Source: an uncultured Clostridia bacterium | Lineage (GTDB): Bacteria > Bacillota > Clostridia > TANB77 > CAG-508 | Assembly (NCBI GenBank): GCA_944388645.1 | Contig: CALXJO010000025.1 | Span: 1-11,470 of the forward strand | Direction of reading: 5' to 3' | DNA: 11,470 bases | Shown: positions 1 through 5,481 of the stretch, piece after piece | Layout of the letters: each line of letters starts with the position of its first letter | How positions within the stretch are numbered: position 1 is the stretch's first letter | The notes under the pieces: generated by a model | What the model was told of the DNA's origin: nothing | Databases searched by the model: none | Seen by the model: the letters and a program-made list of their open reading frames with translations, nothing else | Made by a program: the position numbers and the translations under genes

Positions 1-1
1 T

Positions 2-127
2 TATCGTTTGAGTATATGAACTTGCTGCATATAGCTTGTTTGTGTTTATTAACATTATATTAATTAACATCACAAATATTAATATTATAAATATTTTCTT
101 ATATACTTTTTCGACTTTATTCAACAT
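2..127 (-). CDS. N-terminus of a secreted protein (partial, runs off the left edge)
   Basis: The minus strand is open from an ATG at 125-127 to the edge, giving 42 codons. The protein starts with a basic n-region (residues 2-11, several Lys), then a hydrophobic core of about 15-18 residues rich in Ile, Leu, Phe, Val and Met, and then a Leu-Tyr-Ala-Ala-Ser stretch that fits signal peptidase I cleavage after Ala34 or Ala35. This is a textbook Gram-positive signal peptide, so the product is probably exported or wall-associated. A GGAGAG ribosome binding site lies at 132-137, four bases before the ATG, and a near-consensus promoter lies at 174-203. The mature part is outside the window, so its function cannot be given. 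The gene follows ssb on the same strand, but the terminator, repeats and promoter between them suggest a separate transcript. Confidence 0.75.
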   Translation of the reverse strand, partial: MLNKVEKVYKKIFIILIFVMLINIMLINTNKLYAASSYTQTI

Positions 128-144
128 TTATCTCTCCATTTTTT

Positions 145-165
145 ATAAAATTTAGCAAATTTTAT
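145..165 (-). other. Perfect AT-only hairpin in the 5' leader of the secreted-protein gene
   Basis: A 9-bp perfect inverted repeat (145-153 with 157-165, loop AGC) lies between the promoter and the ribosome binding site at 132-137. It could affect translation initiation or transcript stability. In DNA this AT-rich a stem made only of A and T may be chance. Confidence 0.35.
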
Positions 166-173
166 CATAAATG

Positions 174-203
174 AGTATATCATTTTAGCATGTTTTTAGT
201 CAA
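174..203 (-). promoter_or_regulatory. Sigma-A-type promoter of the secreted-protein gene
   Basis: On the minus strand a -35 box TTGACT (198-203) and a -10 box TATACT (174-179) are separated by 18 bases, and a TGn extended -10 element precedes the -10 box. Transcription would start near 167, leaving a leader of about 40 nt before the ATG at 127. Confidence 0.7.
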
Positions 204-237
204 TGTTTTTGTGTAATTTGTAATGTATTTGTAACAA

Positions 238-272
238 TTTCGCCCATTAGGGACGCCCTTTTTTGGGCGAAG
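238..272. repeat. 35-bp dispersed palindrome, family I, copy 1
   Basis: The outer stem is TTCGCCCA (239-246) with TGGGCGAA (264-271). Inside is a smaller hairpin, AGGG (249-252) with CCCT (256-259). The element differs from copy 2 (2584-2618) at only two positions and has the same orientation. It is GC-rich in very AT-rich surroundings. It lies downstream of the ssb terminator and upstream of the left-edge gene's promoter. No T-tract follows on the minus strand, so termination here is less convincing than for the other copies. Confidence 0.85.
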
Positions 273-301
273 AAAATTTAGACAAATACGCATTTTTACT
301 A

Positions 302-356
302 ACCTGTCCCTTAAAACATCTTTTGGGTGTTTTTGAAAAGTGTCCCCAAATACACC
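302..356. repeat. 55-bp dispersed repeat, family II, copy A
   Basis: This aligns without gaps to 7357-7411 over 55 bases. Both ends are conserved (ACCTGTCCC on the left, AAGTGTCCCC followed by an ACACC end on the right). The centre is an 8-bp stem-loop, AAAACATC with GGTGTTTT, which is the reverse complement of the centre of copy B. TGTCCC occurs twice per element as a short direct repeat. The layout resembles REP-type palindromes; no associated transposase is in the window. Confidence 0.75.
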
Positions 357-401
357 AAAAGAAAAAAGAGGGATGACATTTTTGTCATTTCCTCTTCTTT
401 C
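357..401 (-). terminator. ssb: Rho-independent terminator of ssb
   Basis: A long inverted repeat pairs 361-378 with 383-401 around a four-base loop, with perfect pairing of ATGACA/TGTCAT at the tip and GAGG/CCTC below. Read on the minus strand, the descending arm ends in a run of about ten T with one C, so it is a typical intrinsic terminator. It starts about 40 nt after the ssb stop codon at 440. The stretch without a gene from 128 to 439 is explained by this terminator, both repeat copies and the next promoter. Confidence 0.85.
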
Positions 402-439
402 TTATCTTAAAGGAATTTATTTATGTTCTTTTTATCTAT

Positions 440-1141
440 TTATATAGCCTCTTTTTGTTCTTCTGCTTGCTCTTCTTGTTTGTTACTATCATCTTCTTGA
501 TTAATAACTTCTAAGCTACTAACAGAAACTTCATATGCAACCTTATTTTCTACTGTTCCATCTTCATGTTTTTTCTCATATTGTCTTGATTGCACTCTTC
601 CAACAACTTTTACTTCTGTTCCAACTTCCATGTTCTCACAGAATCTTGCTGTTCTTCCCCATGCTATACATGGTATGTAATCTGATTTGCTGTAAGCTCT
701 ATTTACAGCAAGTAATATATCTGCTATTTCTCTTCCAAATGGTGTTTGTCTGTAAATTGGCTTTTTACATATGTAACCAATTAATGTAACCTCATTTGAT
801 ACGAAATCCTTTTTTGCTTCAATTTCACTTTCTTGGTCTTCTAGCATTTCTATGTTTTTTGCAAATACTGTTAAAACTAATTTGTTCTTTCCTTCTCCGT
901 AGCTGTTGTAAGATCTAAATTGACCTTCAACTGTAATTTTGGTTCCTACTGGTAAATCTCCTCCTACCATTAATCTTTCTGATACTGTGATAGGGATAAT
1001 GTCTGATGTTCCACTTAAACGTGGTACACTTAAATCGAATATATAGAATTTTTCTCCATATATTTCATGACTAAATCTTTTATCACTTGTTACTTTCCCC
1101 ACTAATATTATGTGGTTATTTTCTGAATAAACTGTATCCAA
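440..1141 (-). CDS. ssb: Single-stranded DNA-binding protein with two OB folds
   Basis: The 233-aa product binds single-stranded DNA and probably acts in replication, recombination or repair. Two OB-fold units are visible: residues about 9-100 (including an ILVGKVTSD strand and a GTKITVEGQF strand) and about 115-214, the more typical SSB unit (VTLIGYICKKP, PCIAWGRTA, GTEVKVVGRVQSR). Most bacterial SSBs carry one OB fold and form tetramers; a tandem protein is expected to work as a dimer, as in Deinococcus and Thermus. The tail (about 216-233) is short and acidic but ends KEAI, not the usual DDDIPF-like tip that recruits partner proteins. The start is TTG at 1139-1141, chosen because AGGAGG lies eight bases upstream and no nearby ATG fits. 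It has its own promoter and terminator, so it is monocistronic. The first OB fold is divergent. That it binds DNA is a family-based inference. Confidence 0.85.
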   Translation of the reverse strand: MDTVYSENNHIILVGKVTSDKRFSHEIYGEKFYIFDLSVPRLSGTSDIIPITVSERLMVGGDLPVGTKITVEGQFRSYNSYGEGKNKLVLTVFAKNIEMLEDQESEIEAKKDFVSNEVTLIGYICKKPIYRQTPFGREIADILLAVNRAYSKSDYIPCIAWGRTARFCENMEVGTEVKVVGRVQSRQYEKKHEDGTVENKVAYEVSVSSLEVINQEDDSNKQEEQAEEQKEAI

Positions 1142-1149
1142 CTTTATTT

Positions 1150-1155
1150 CCTCCT
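1150..1155 (-). promoter_or_regulatory. ssb: Ribosome binding site fixing the TTG start of ssb
   Basis: AGGAGG on the minus strand lies eight bases before the TTG at 1139-1141. This optimal site supports the non-ATG start. Confidence 0.8.
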
Positions 1156-1210
1156 CTTACTTTTTTAAATGCTTTTGTATTTTATTTTTTGTTTCTAACC
1201 TACAATACTT

Positions 1211-1239
1211 ATTATACTACCATTTTTTGGTTTTGTCTA
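1211..1239 (-). promoter_or_regulatory. ssb: Sigma-A-type promoter of ssb
   Basis: A perfect -10 TATAAT (1211-1216) is 17 bases from a -35 TAGACA (1234-1239), one mismatch from consensus. The predicted start near 1204 leaves a leader of about 60 nt. It lies between the 155-aa gene and ssb, so ssb need not depend on upstream transcription. Confidence 0.75.
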
Positions 1240-1294
1240 CATAAAAAGTTTATTTTTTTATATTTTTGTAAAATTTTTCTTAAAATTTGCCTTT

Positions 1295-1762
1295 TTATCT
1301 AGCATATAAAGCAGTTAATGCGATTATTATCATAATATTATAAACATTTACATCATTTTTTATGTCTACTTTTACTTCTTGTGGCTCTACTTTTTTACCA
1401 TATATACTCTCTATTGTGTTTTGAATGCATATCATTATTTCATCATCTTTTACACTAGATATTGTTATATCACTTTTAGAATTATAGCCAAAAGATATTT
1501 TTTTACTTTCTGCATTTGTAATTTCTTTATTTAAGTCTAAGTTAAATATAATATTTTTTGCATTTCCAGCTATTTTATTAATTAACTCTATGTTTTCGAT
1601 TTTTCTATTTAATACTAAAGTTTCTAATTTTATATTTTTAATATTTTCAATATTTTTTTCCTTTATATACAGAAGCTCACAATTATTAACCATTTGTTTG
1701 GTTATTACCTTATTTAATTGATTCTGGCTTTTTGAATCTGTAATTATTTCTATAAAAGGCAT
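1295..1762 (-). CDS. Unrecognised 155-aa protein, possible Mur-ligase-like remnant
   Basis: I do not recognise this protein with confidence. It is Ile-, Lys- and Asn-rich. Residues 48-75 alternate hydrophobic strands with an FNLDLN segment, and residues 88-104 read KKISFGYNSKSDITISS. That order (an N-D-like segment, then a K-I-[ST]-F/Y-G strand, then a D-I strand) recalls the central domain of Mur ligases, but there is no P-loop or C-terminal ligase domain, so it would be a fragment or a non-catalytic relative. The end (about 139-154) is hydrophobic and could be a short membrane anchor. An AAGGAGA ribosome binding site precedes the ATG. The gene starts 20 nt after the PdaB-like gene, so the two are probably co-transcribed. 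If the Mur resemblance holds, a cell-wall role would match that partner. Confidence 0.7.
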   Translation of the reverse strand: MPFIEIITDSKSQNQLNKVITKQMVNNCELLYIKEKNIENIKNIKLETLVLNRKIENIELINKIAGNAKNIIFNLDLNKEITNAESKKISFGYNSKSDITISSVKDDEIMICIQNTIESIYGKKVEPQEVKVDIKNDVNVYNIMIIIALTALYAR

Positions 1763-1782
1763 CTTTTATCTCCTTTAGTTTT

Positions 1783-2505
1783 TTAAGATATTAAATCACT
1801 TACAGTTGTAATTTCGTATCCTTGCTCTGTTATATTATGTATTATGTTTTCTATGCTTTGTGCAGTATTCTTGCTAGAGTTATGCATTAGTATTATACTT
1901 CCAGGTGTTAGGTTTTGGTTTATTCTTTCTATCATTTCATCTTCGTCTAAGCCATTGTAGTCTAAAGAATCTATATTCCATTGTATAACTTCTAAATTTT
2001 GACTTCTTGCTTGTTTTATAATTGTATCATTGTATTCTCCATATGGAGCTCTGAAAGTTGTTATTTTTGAACCGCTAATATCTTCTAGTATTTTCGTACA
2101 CTTTGATATTTGTTCTGAAATTTCTTCTTCTGATTTATCTTCTAAGCTTATATATTTATATGATAAATTTCCTAACTCATTTCCGTTATTTACAATCTTT
2201 TTTACTTCTTCAGGGTATTTTGAAGCAAGTTCACCAGTAATGTAAAAAGTTGCTTTTACTTTCATTTTAGAAAGTGAATCTACTAAACTGCTTATATTGT
2301 CTACATTTTCAATACAATTTATACTTAAAGCAACCTCTTTTCTTTCAGTTTCTACTTTATTTATTGGAGAATTTGCTATCATACTTGATGTAAGTAATGT
2401 ATTATTGTTATTTGAAACAAATATAGATGCCCCAAATAGCATTATTACCATTCCTAATGAAATTAAATATGACTGAATTTTTCTTTTATTAAAGACAAAA
2501 AACAT
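1783..2505 (-). CDS. PdaB-like polysaccharide deacetylase with degenerate active site
   Basis: The 240-aa protein has an N-terminal membrane anchor (about residues 12-31) and an extracytoplasmic NodB-type domain (about 57-240). The fold is clear from VKATFYITGELASKYPE (83-99), FRAPYGEYN (151-159), VIQWNIDSLDY (173-183) and GSIILMHNSSKNT (202-214); the last is typical of the PdaB sporulation branch. PdaB-type proteins act on peptidoglycan in spore formation. The first two catalytic motifs are lost: the TFDxx motif reads SINCI (61-65, Asn63 in place of Asp), and the GHExGNHSxxH motif reads GNELGNLSYKY (108-118), with no His left. Metal-dependent deacetylation is therefore unlikely, and a binding or structural role is more plausible. 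AGGAGG lies 11 bases before the ATG, a rather long spacing. I found no confident promoter upstream. It is followed 20 nt later by the 155-aa gene. Confidence 0.85.
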   Translation of the reverse strand: MFFVFNKRKIQSYLISLGMVIMLFGASIFVSNNNNTLLTSSMIANSPINKVETERKEVALSINCIENVDNISSLVDSLSKMKVKATFYITGELASKYPEEVKKIVNNGNELGNLSYKYISLEDKSEEEISEQISKCTKILEDISGSKITTFRAPYGEYNDTIIKQARSQNLEVIQWNIDSLDYNGLDEDEMIERINQNLTPGSIILMHNSSKNTAQSIENIIHNITEQGYEITTVSDLIS

Positions 2506-2576
2506 ATATATTGTTTCCTCCTAACTTGTTCTAGGCTTGTTAATCAATATATATGTCTATTTTTAAATATTTATTA

Positions 2577-2618
2577 CTAAAATTTTCGCCCATTAGGGAC
2601 GCCCCTTTTTGGGCGAAA
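2577..2618 (-). terminator. metG: Terminator of metG formed by family I palindrome
   Basis: On the minus strand a 9-bp stem (TTTCGCCCA/TGGGCGAAA) begins three bases after the metG stop codon at 2622-2624 and is followed by an ATTTTAG tract. A-rich sequence on the other side would also let it work in the opposite direction. Confidence 0.7.
2584..2618. repeat. 35-bp dispersed palindrome, family I, copy 2
   Basis: The outer stem is 2584-2592 with 2610-2618. The inner hairpin is AGGG (2595-2598) with CCCT (2603-2606). It is about 54% GC. It differs from copy 1 at two positions and from the reverse complement of copy 3 at two (TT versus AG after CGCCCA). Confidence 0.9.
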
Positions 2619-2621
2619 TTT

Positions 2622-4199
2622 TTATTTCATTTGGCTTTTTATGTATTCTATTTCTTCATTTGCATCTAGTCTTAAGAATAGTGGTTCTCCTTTTTCGATT
2701 ACCTTTAATCCTTTAGTTACATTTCCAAAGTTATTTATTGTGTCATATTGCTTATATTCATCTTTATTTATTCCTAATTGGTTAAATATTTTTTCTGATG
2801 TTTGTGACATTAATGGATTTACTAGAATTGCAATAATTCTTAAAGTTTCTACTAAATTTGTCATTACTGCTTCTAGTTTTTCTGTTTCTTCATTTTTTGC
2901 TAGAGTCCAAGGTGCAGTTTCATCTACGTATTTGTTTGCTCTTGCAATTATTGCCCATATTTCTTCAATTGCATTTGCAAAATGTAAGTTTTCCATATTT
3001 TCTTCATAACTTTTAATTTTGCTTGCTATTGTATCTTGTAAGTCTTTGTCTACATCATTTACTATTCCTTTATAGTCTGGAACTCTTCCCTCAAAATATT
3101 TGTTAATCATTCCAATAGTTCTATTAAGTAAGTTTCCTAAATCATTGCATAAATCAAAATTATATTTATTTACAAAATCTTCTGGTGTAAATATGCAATC
3201 TTGTCCATATGGGAATGTTTTTAATAAATAATATCTTGTTGCATCTACTCCATATCTTTCTATTAACATTTCTGGATATACAATATTACCTTTTGATTTA
3301 GACATTTTTCCATCTTTCATCATTAAGTATCCATGTGCATATATTCTTTTTGGTAAAGGTAAGTCTAGTGCCATTAAGAATATTGGCCAATAAATTCCAT
3401 GAAATCTTATTATATCTTTTCCAACTATTTGCAAATCTGCAGGCCAATATTTTTTAAATAATGTGTCGTCATCACTCATGTAACCTAAAGCTGTAATATA
3501 GTTTGTTAAAGCATCTAGCCATACATATATTACGTGTTTTGGATCATTTGGTACTTTTACTCCCCAATCAAATGTTGTTCTTGTTATACATAGGTCTTCT
3601 ATTCCTGGTTCAATAAAATTACTAAATAATTCATTTTTTCTAAATTCAGGTAATATAAAATCTGGATTTTCTGCATAAAATTCTTCTAATCTTTTTTGAT
3701 ATTTTTTCATATTGAAGAAATATGCTTCTTCTTTCATTTTTTTAACTTCTCTACCACAATCTGGGCATTTTCCATCTACAAGCTGTGTTTCTGTAAAGTA
3801 GGTTTCACATGGCATGCAATACCATCCTTCATACTCTCCTTTATATATGTCACCTTGTTCCATGAATTTATTAAATATCTTTTCAACTATTTTTGTATGT
3901 CTTTCCTCTGTAGTTCTTATAAAATCATCATTCTGTATGTCCATAAGTTTCCACAATTCTTGTGCTTGTTTTGCCATATCATCTACATGTTCTTGTGGTG
4001 TCATTCCTCTTTTTAAAGCTACTTGCTCTACTTTTTGGCCATGCTCATCTAAGCCTGTTAACATTCTTGCATCATAGCCTCTTTGCTTCTTATATTTTTT
4101 TATTGTATCTGCAAGTACTGTTGTATATGCTGTTCCTAAATGGAACTTTCCACTTGGATAGTATATTGGTGTTGTTACATAAAAGGTGTTTTTTCCCAT
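2622..4199 (-). CDS. metG: Methionyl-tRNA synthetase, short form
   Basis: This cytoplasmic class I synthetase charges tRNA-Met. From the ATG at 4197-4199 it is 525 aa. The Rossmann domain carries an HLGT form of the HIGH motif (residues 20-23) in an IYYPSGKFHLGTAYTT context, and KMSKS is intact at 298-302. A zinc knuckle with two CxxC pairs (Cys128/131 and 145/148) lies in the connective domain, and an anticodon-binding helical domain (about 345-500) follows. The protein stops after that domain: the C-terminal EMAPII/Trbp111-like tRNA-binding module common in Firmicute MetRS of about 650 aa is absent. A TTG six bases upstream (4203-4205) is only three bases from the AGAAGG at 4209-4214, while the ATG is nine bases away, so the ATG is preferred. 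The gene has its own promoter and a palindromic terminator, and no T-box leader is visible. Confidence 0.96.
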   Translation of the reverse strand: MGKNTFYVTTPIYYPSGKFHLGTAYTTVLADTIKKYKKQRGYDARMLTGLDEHGQKVEQVALKRGMTPQEHVDDMAKQAQELWKLMDIQNDDFIRTTEERHTKIVEKIFNKFMEQGDIYKGEYEGWYCMPCETYFTETQLVDGKCPDCGREVKKMKEEAYFFNMKKYQKRLEEFYAENPDFILPEFRKNELFSNFIEPGIEDLCITRTTFDWGVKVPNDPKHVIYVWLDALTNYITALGYMSDDDTLFKKYWPADLQIVGKDIIRFHGIYWPIFLMALDLPLPKRIYAHGYLMMKDGKMSKSKGNIVYPEMLIERYGVDATRYYLLKTFPYGQDCIFTPEDFVNKYNFDLCNDLGNLLNRTIGMINKYFEGRVPDYKGIVNDVDKDLQDTIASKIKSYEENMENLHFANAIEEIWAIIARANKYVDETAPWTLAKNEETEKLEAVMTNLVETLRIIAILVNPLMSQTSEKIFNQLGINKDEYKQYDTINNFGNVTKGLKVIEKGEPLFLRLDANEEIEYIKSQMK

Positions 4200-4208
4200 T
4201 TGCAATTA

Positions 4209-4214
4209 CCTTCT
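4209..4214 (-). promoter_or_regulatory. metG: Ribosome binding site deciding the metG start
   Basis: AGAAGG on the minus strand lies nine bases from the ATG at 4197-4199 and three from the TTG at 4203-4205, favouring the ATG. The site is inside a four-codon reading frame, ATG-GAA-AGA-AGG-TAA, that begins at 4220. Confidence 0.6.
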
Positions 4215-4243
4215 TTCCATATTAAAAATCTAAATTCTTACTT

Positions 4244-4272
4244 ATTTTATCAGCTTTTAAATGGATTTTCAA
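4244..4272 (-). promoter_or_regulatory. metG: Sigma-A-type promoter of metG
   Basis: A -35 TTGAAA (4267-4272) and a -10 TAAAAT (4244-4249) are 17 bases apart, with a TGn extended -10 element. The predicted leader is only about 40 nt, too short for a T-box riboswitch. Confidence 0.7.
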
Positions 4273-4328
4273 TAGCATAACTTATTTTTCATATACTATA
4301 AAAACAAGAATAAGATTTTCTAAAGTAT

Positions 4329-4377
4329 ATAAAAATTTCGCCCAAAAAGGGGCGTCCCTCTTGGGCGAAATTTTTAT
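4329..4377 (-). terminator. Terminator after the sortase / 84-aa gene, including its stop codon
   Basis: The stem is 16 bp and perfect (4329-4344 with 4362-4377), and on the minus strand it is followed by T-rich sequence. The stop codon of the 84-aa gene (4374-4376) lies inside the stem, so terminating ribosomes could cover the hairpin base. It separates this unit from the metG promoter. Confidence 0.75.
4336..4370. repeat. 35-bp dispersed palindrome, family I, copy 3 (inverted)
   Basis: The reverse complement matches copy 2 (2584-2618) at 33 of 35 positions. The asymmetric core (AGGGACGCCCC followed by a T-run) is on the minus strand here and on the plus strand in copies 1 and 2, so the element occurs in both orientations. 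Confidence 0.9.
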
Positions 4378-4628
4378 TTCTTTTTCTCTTCTTTTTTTAC
4401 TTCTTTTGGTATTTCTATATTTGCGTGTTGCATATTAGCATTTCCTAGTAACAATATTAGACCAACAAATAGTAATACAATACCAACAACTATAAGCATA
4501 ATAGTTGTAGCTATATTGCCACCAATTATACAGCTTTGTATACCACCGAATAATAGACCTACACCTACAATTGCCATTAGAATCCATAATACCCATACAA
4601 CTGTTTTGATTTCCTTTTTGTTTTCCAT
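4374..4628 (-). CDS. Small two-helix membrane protein of unknown function
   Basis: The 84-aa product is not a family I recognise. It has a short charged N-terminus (MENKKEIK), a first hydrophobic segment at about residues 9-33 (Trp-, Gly- and Val-rich), a Gly-containing turn, a second at about 40-62 and a Lys/Glu-rich tail at 74-84. This predicts a hairpin in the cytoplasmic membrane with both ends inside. AAGGAGG lies seven bases before the ATG. It follows the sortase gene after 56 nt with no clear terminator between, so it is probably co-transcribed. It lacks an LPxTG-like motif, so it is not an obvious sortase substrate. Confidence 0.75.
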   Translation of the reverse strand: MENKKEIKTVVWVLWILMAIVGVGLLFGGIQSCIIGGNIATTIMLIVVGIVLLFVGLILLLGNANMQHANIEIPKEVKKEEKKK

Positions 4629-4684
4629 TTTTCTTCCTCCTTAGTTTTAGATTTTTTTATTTTAATTATAATTTTAATTAACTT

Positions 4685-5422
4685 TTATAAAACTTCTCTA
4701 CATTTTACTACTAGTCTTTGTGTTCCATAGTTTTTGCATGTTATTAATGTCATTTCTCTTCTACCATTTGTTAACTGACTTGTGCAACTTACATCTGTTG
4801 GGTCTACTATGTATATATCATAAACTTCATATGTAAGAGTTCTTCCTTTTGTGTCTTGAAGTGTAGCAATATCTCCAATTTCTATTTGTGATAATTTACC
4901 AAATAATTTTCCATTTGCATAATTGTGACCTACTATACAGTAGTTTCCAACTTCATTTGCTCCATTGCCCCAATATTTATTTAAAGAAATTTTTAATAGC
5001 TCTTCTGAAGTTTCTGATAATACTGGATAACTAATATCTAATTTTGGAATTGTAAGAATTGAATCTGTTGTATAATCTACTCCATCAACTGTAGTAGTAA
5101 AATTCTCTGTTTGTTCTACACTTTCCACTGGTGCTTCTTCTACATGGTCTGCATCATCTTCATTTAATGTTACTATTAAAACATCATTTACTATGTTTTT
5201 TGTAGTAGTATCTTCTTCTTCCTCACTTCTTGTTTGCAAATCTGCTAAAATTTGCTTAGATACTTCTTCACTCTTATTTCTATCATTTTCAGCATATATA
5301 TAATATGAACATAATAGGCATATTAAAAGAATAGATAAAAAGAATCTTATCTTATACATTTTCTTTTTTCTCTTTAATTCTGGTGTAATATATAGTTTTT
5401 CTGTTACTAAAATCTGATTCAT
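4685..5422 (-). CDS. Membrane-anchored sortase, class D-like
   Basis: Sortases cleave a C-terminal sorting signal on exported proteins and join them to the cell wall or to each other. The 245-aa protein has a Lys-rich cytoplasmic start (residues 1-24), one membrane segment (about 25-43), an acidic extracellular linker (about 45-110, Glu/Asp/Thr-rich) and a sortase domain (about 120-245). The catalytic residues are all present: His166 in IVGHNY, Cys229 in TLITC and Arg236 in QRLVV. The domain starts with LTIPKLDISYPV, usual for the family. Length and motif spacing suit class D-like clostridial sortases rather than class A or B, but this is judgement without a tree. No LPxTG-type substrate or pilin is visible nearby, so its substrate is unknown. 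AAAGGA lies five bases before the ATG. The gene starts 59 nt after rsmA and may have its own promoter there. Confidence 0.9.
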   Translation of the reverse strand: MNQILVTEKLYITPELKRKKKMYKIRFFLSILLICLLCSYYIYAENDRNKSEEVSKQILADLQTRSEEEEDTTTKNIVNDVLIVTLNEDDADHVEEAPVESVEQTENFTTTVDGVDYTTDSILTIPKLDISYPVLSETSEELLKISLNKYWGNGANEVGNYCIVGHNYANGKLFGKLSQIEIGDIATLQDTKGRTLTYEVYDIYIVDPTDVSCTSQLTNGRREMTLITCKNYGTQRLVVKCREVL

Positions 5423-5450
5423 AATTATCCTTTCTTTTTTATTCTTTTTT

Positions 5451-5479
5451 ATTATAACATCTTTTTTATTTTTTTAAAA
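5451..5479 (-). promoter_or_regulatory. Possible promoter of the sortase gene
   Basis: A perfect TATAAT (5451-5456) preceded by a TGn extended -10 element lies in the 59-nt gap after rsmA. The -35 region (TTTTAA at 5474-5479, 17-base spacer) matches poorly. The sequence is very AT-rich, so chance is possible. Confidence 0.45.
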
Positions 5480-5481
5480 GA

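Noticed and set aside
535..789. Plus-strand open frame of 84 codons
   Set aside because: It lies inside ssb on the other strand, its Leu/Phe/Cys-rich translation is a typical antisense shadow, and it has no ribosome binding site.
4200..4335. T-box riboswitch upstream of metG
   Set aside because: The space between the terminator of the previous gene and metG is about 130 nt, the likely promoter leaves only about 40 nt of leader, and no T-box-like motif or antiterminator was seen.
238..4370. CRISPR array made of the three 35-bp repeats
   Set aside because: The copies are kilobases apart, differ in orientation, are separated by complete genes and have no regular spacers or cas genes nearby.
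4629..4684. AT-rich partial palindrome between the sortase and 84-aa genes as a terminator
   Set aside because: Pairing is only A/T in a nearly G/C-free stretch with no GC stem, so it cannot be told from chance.
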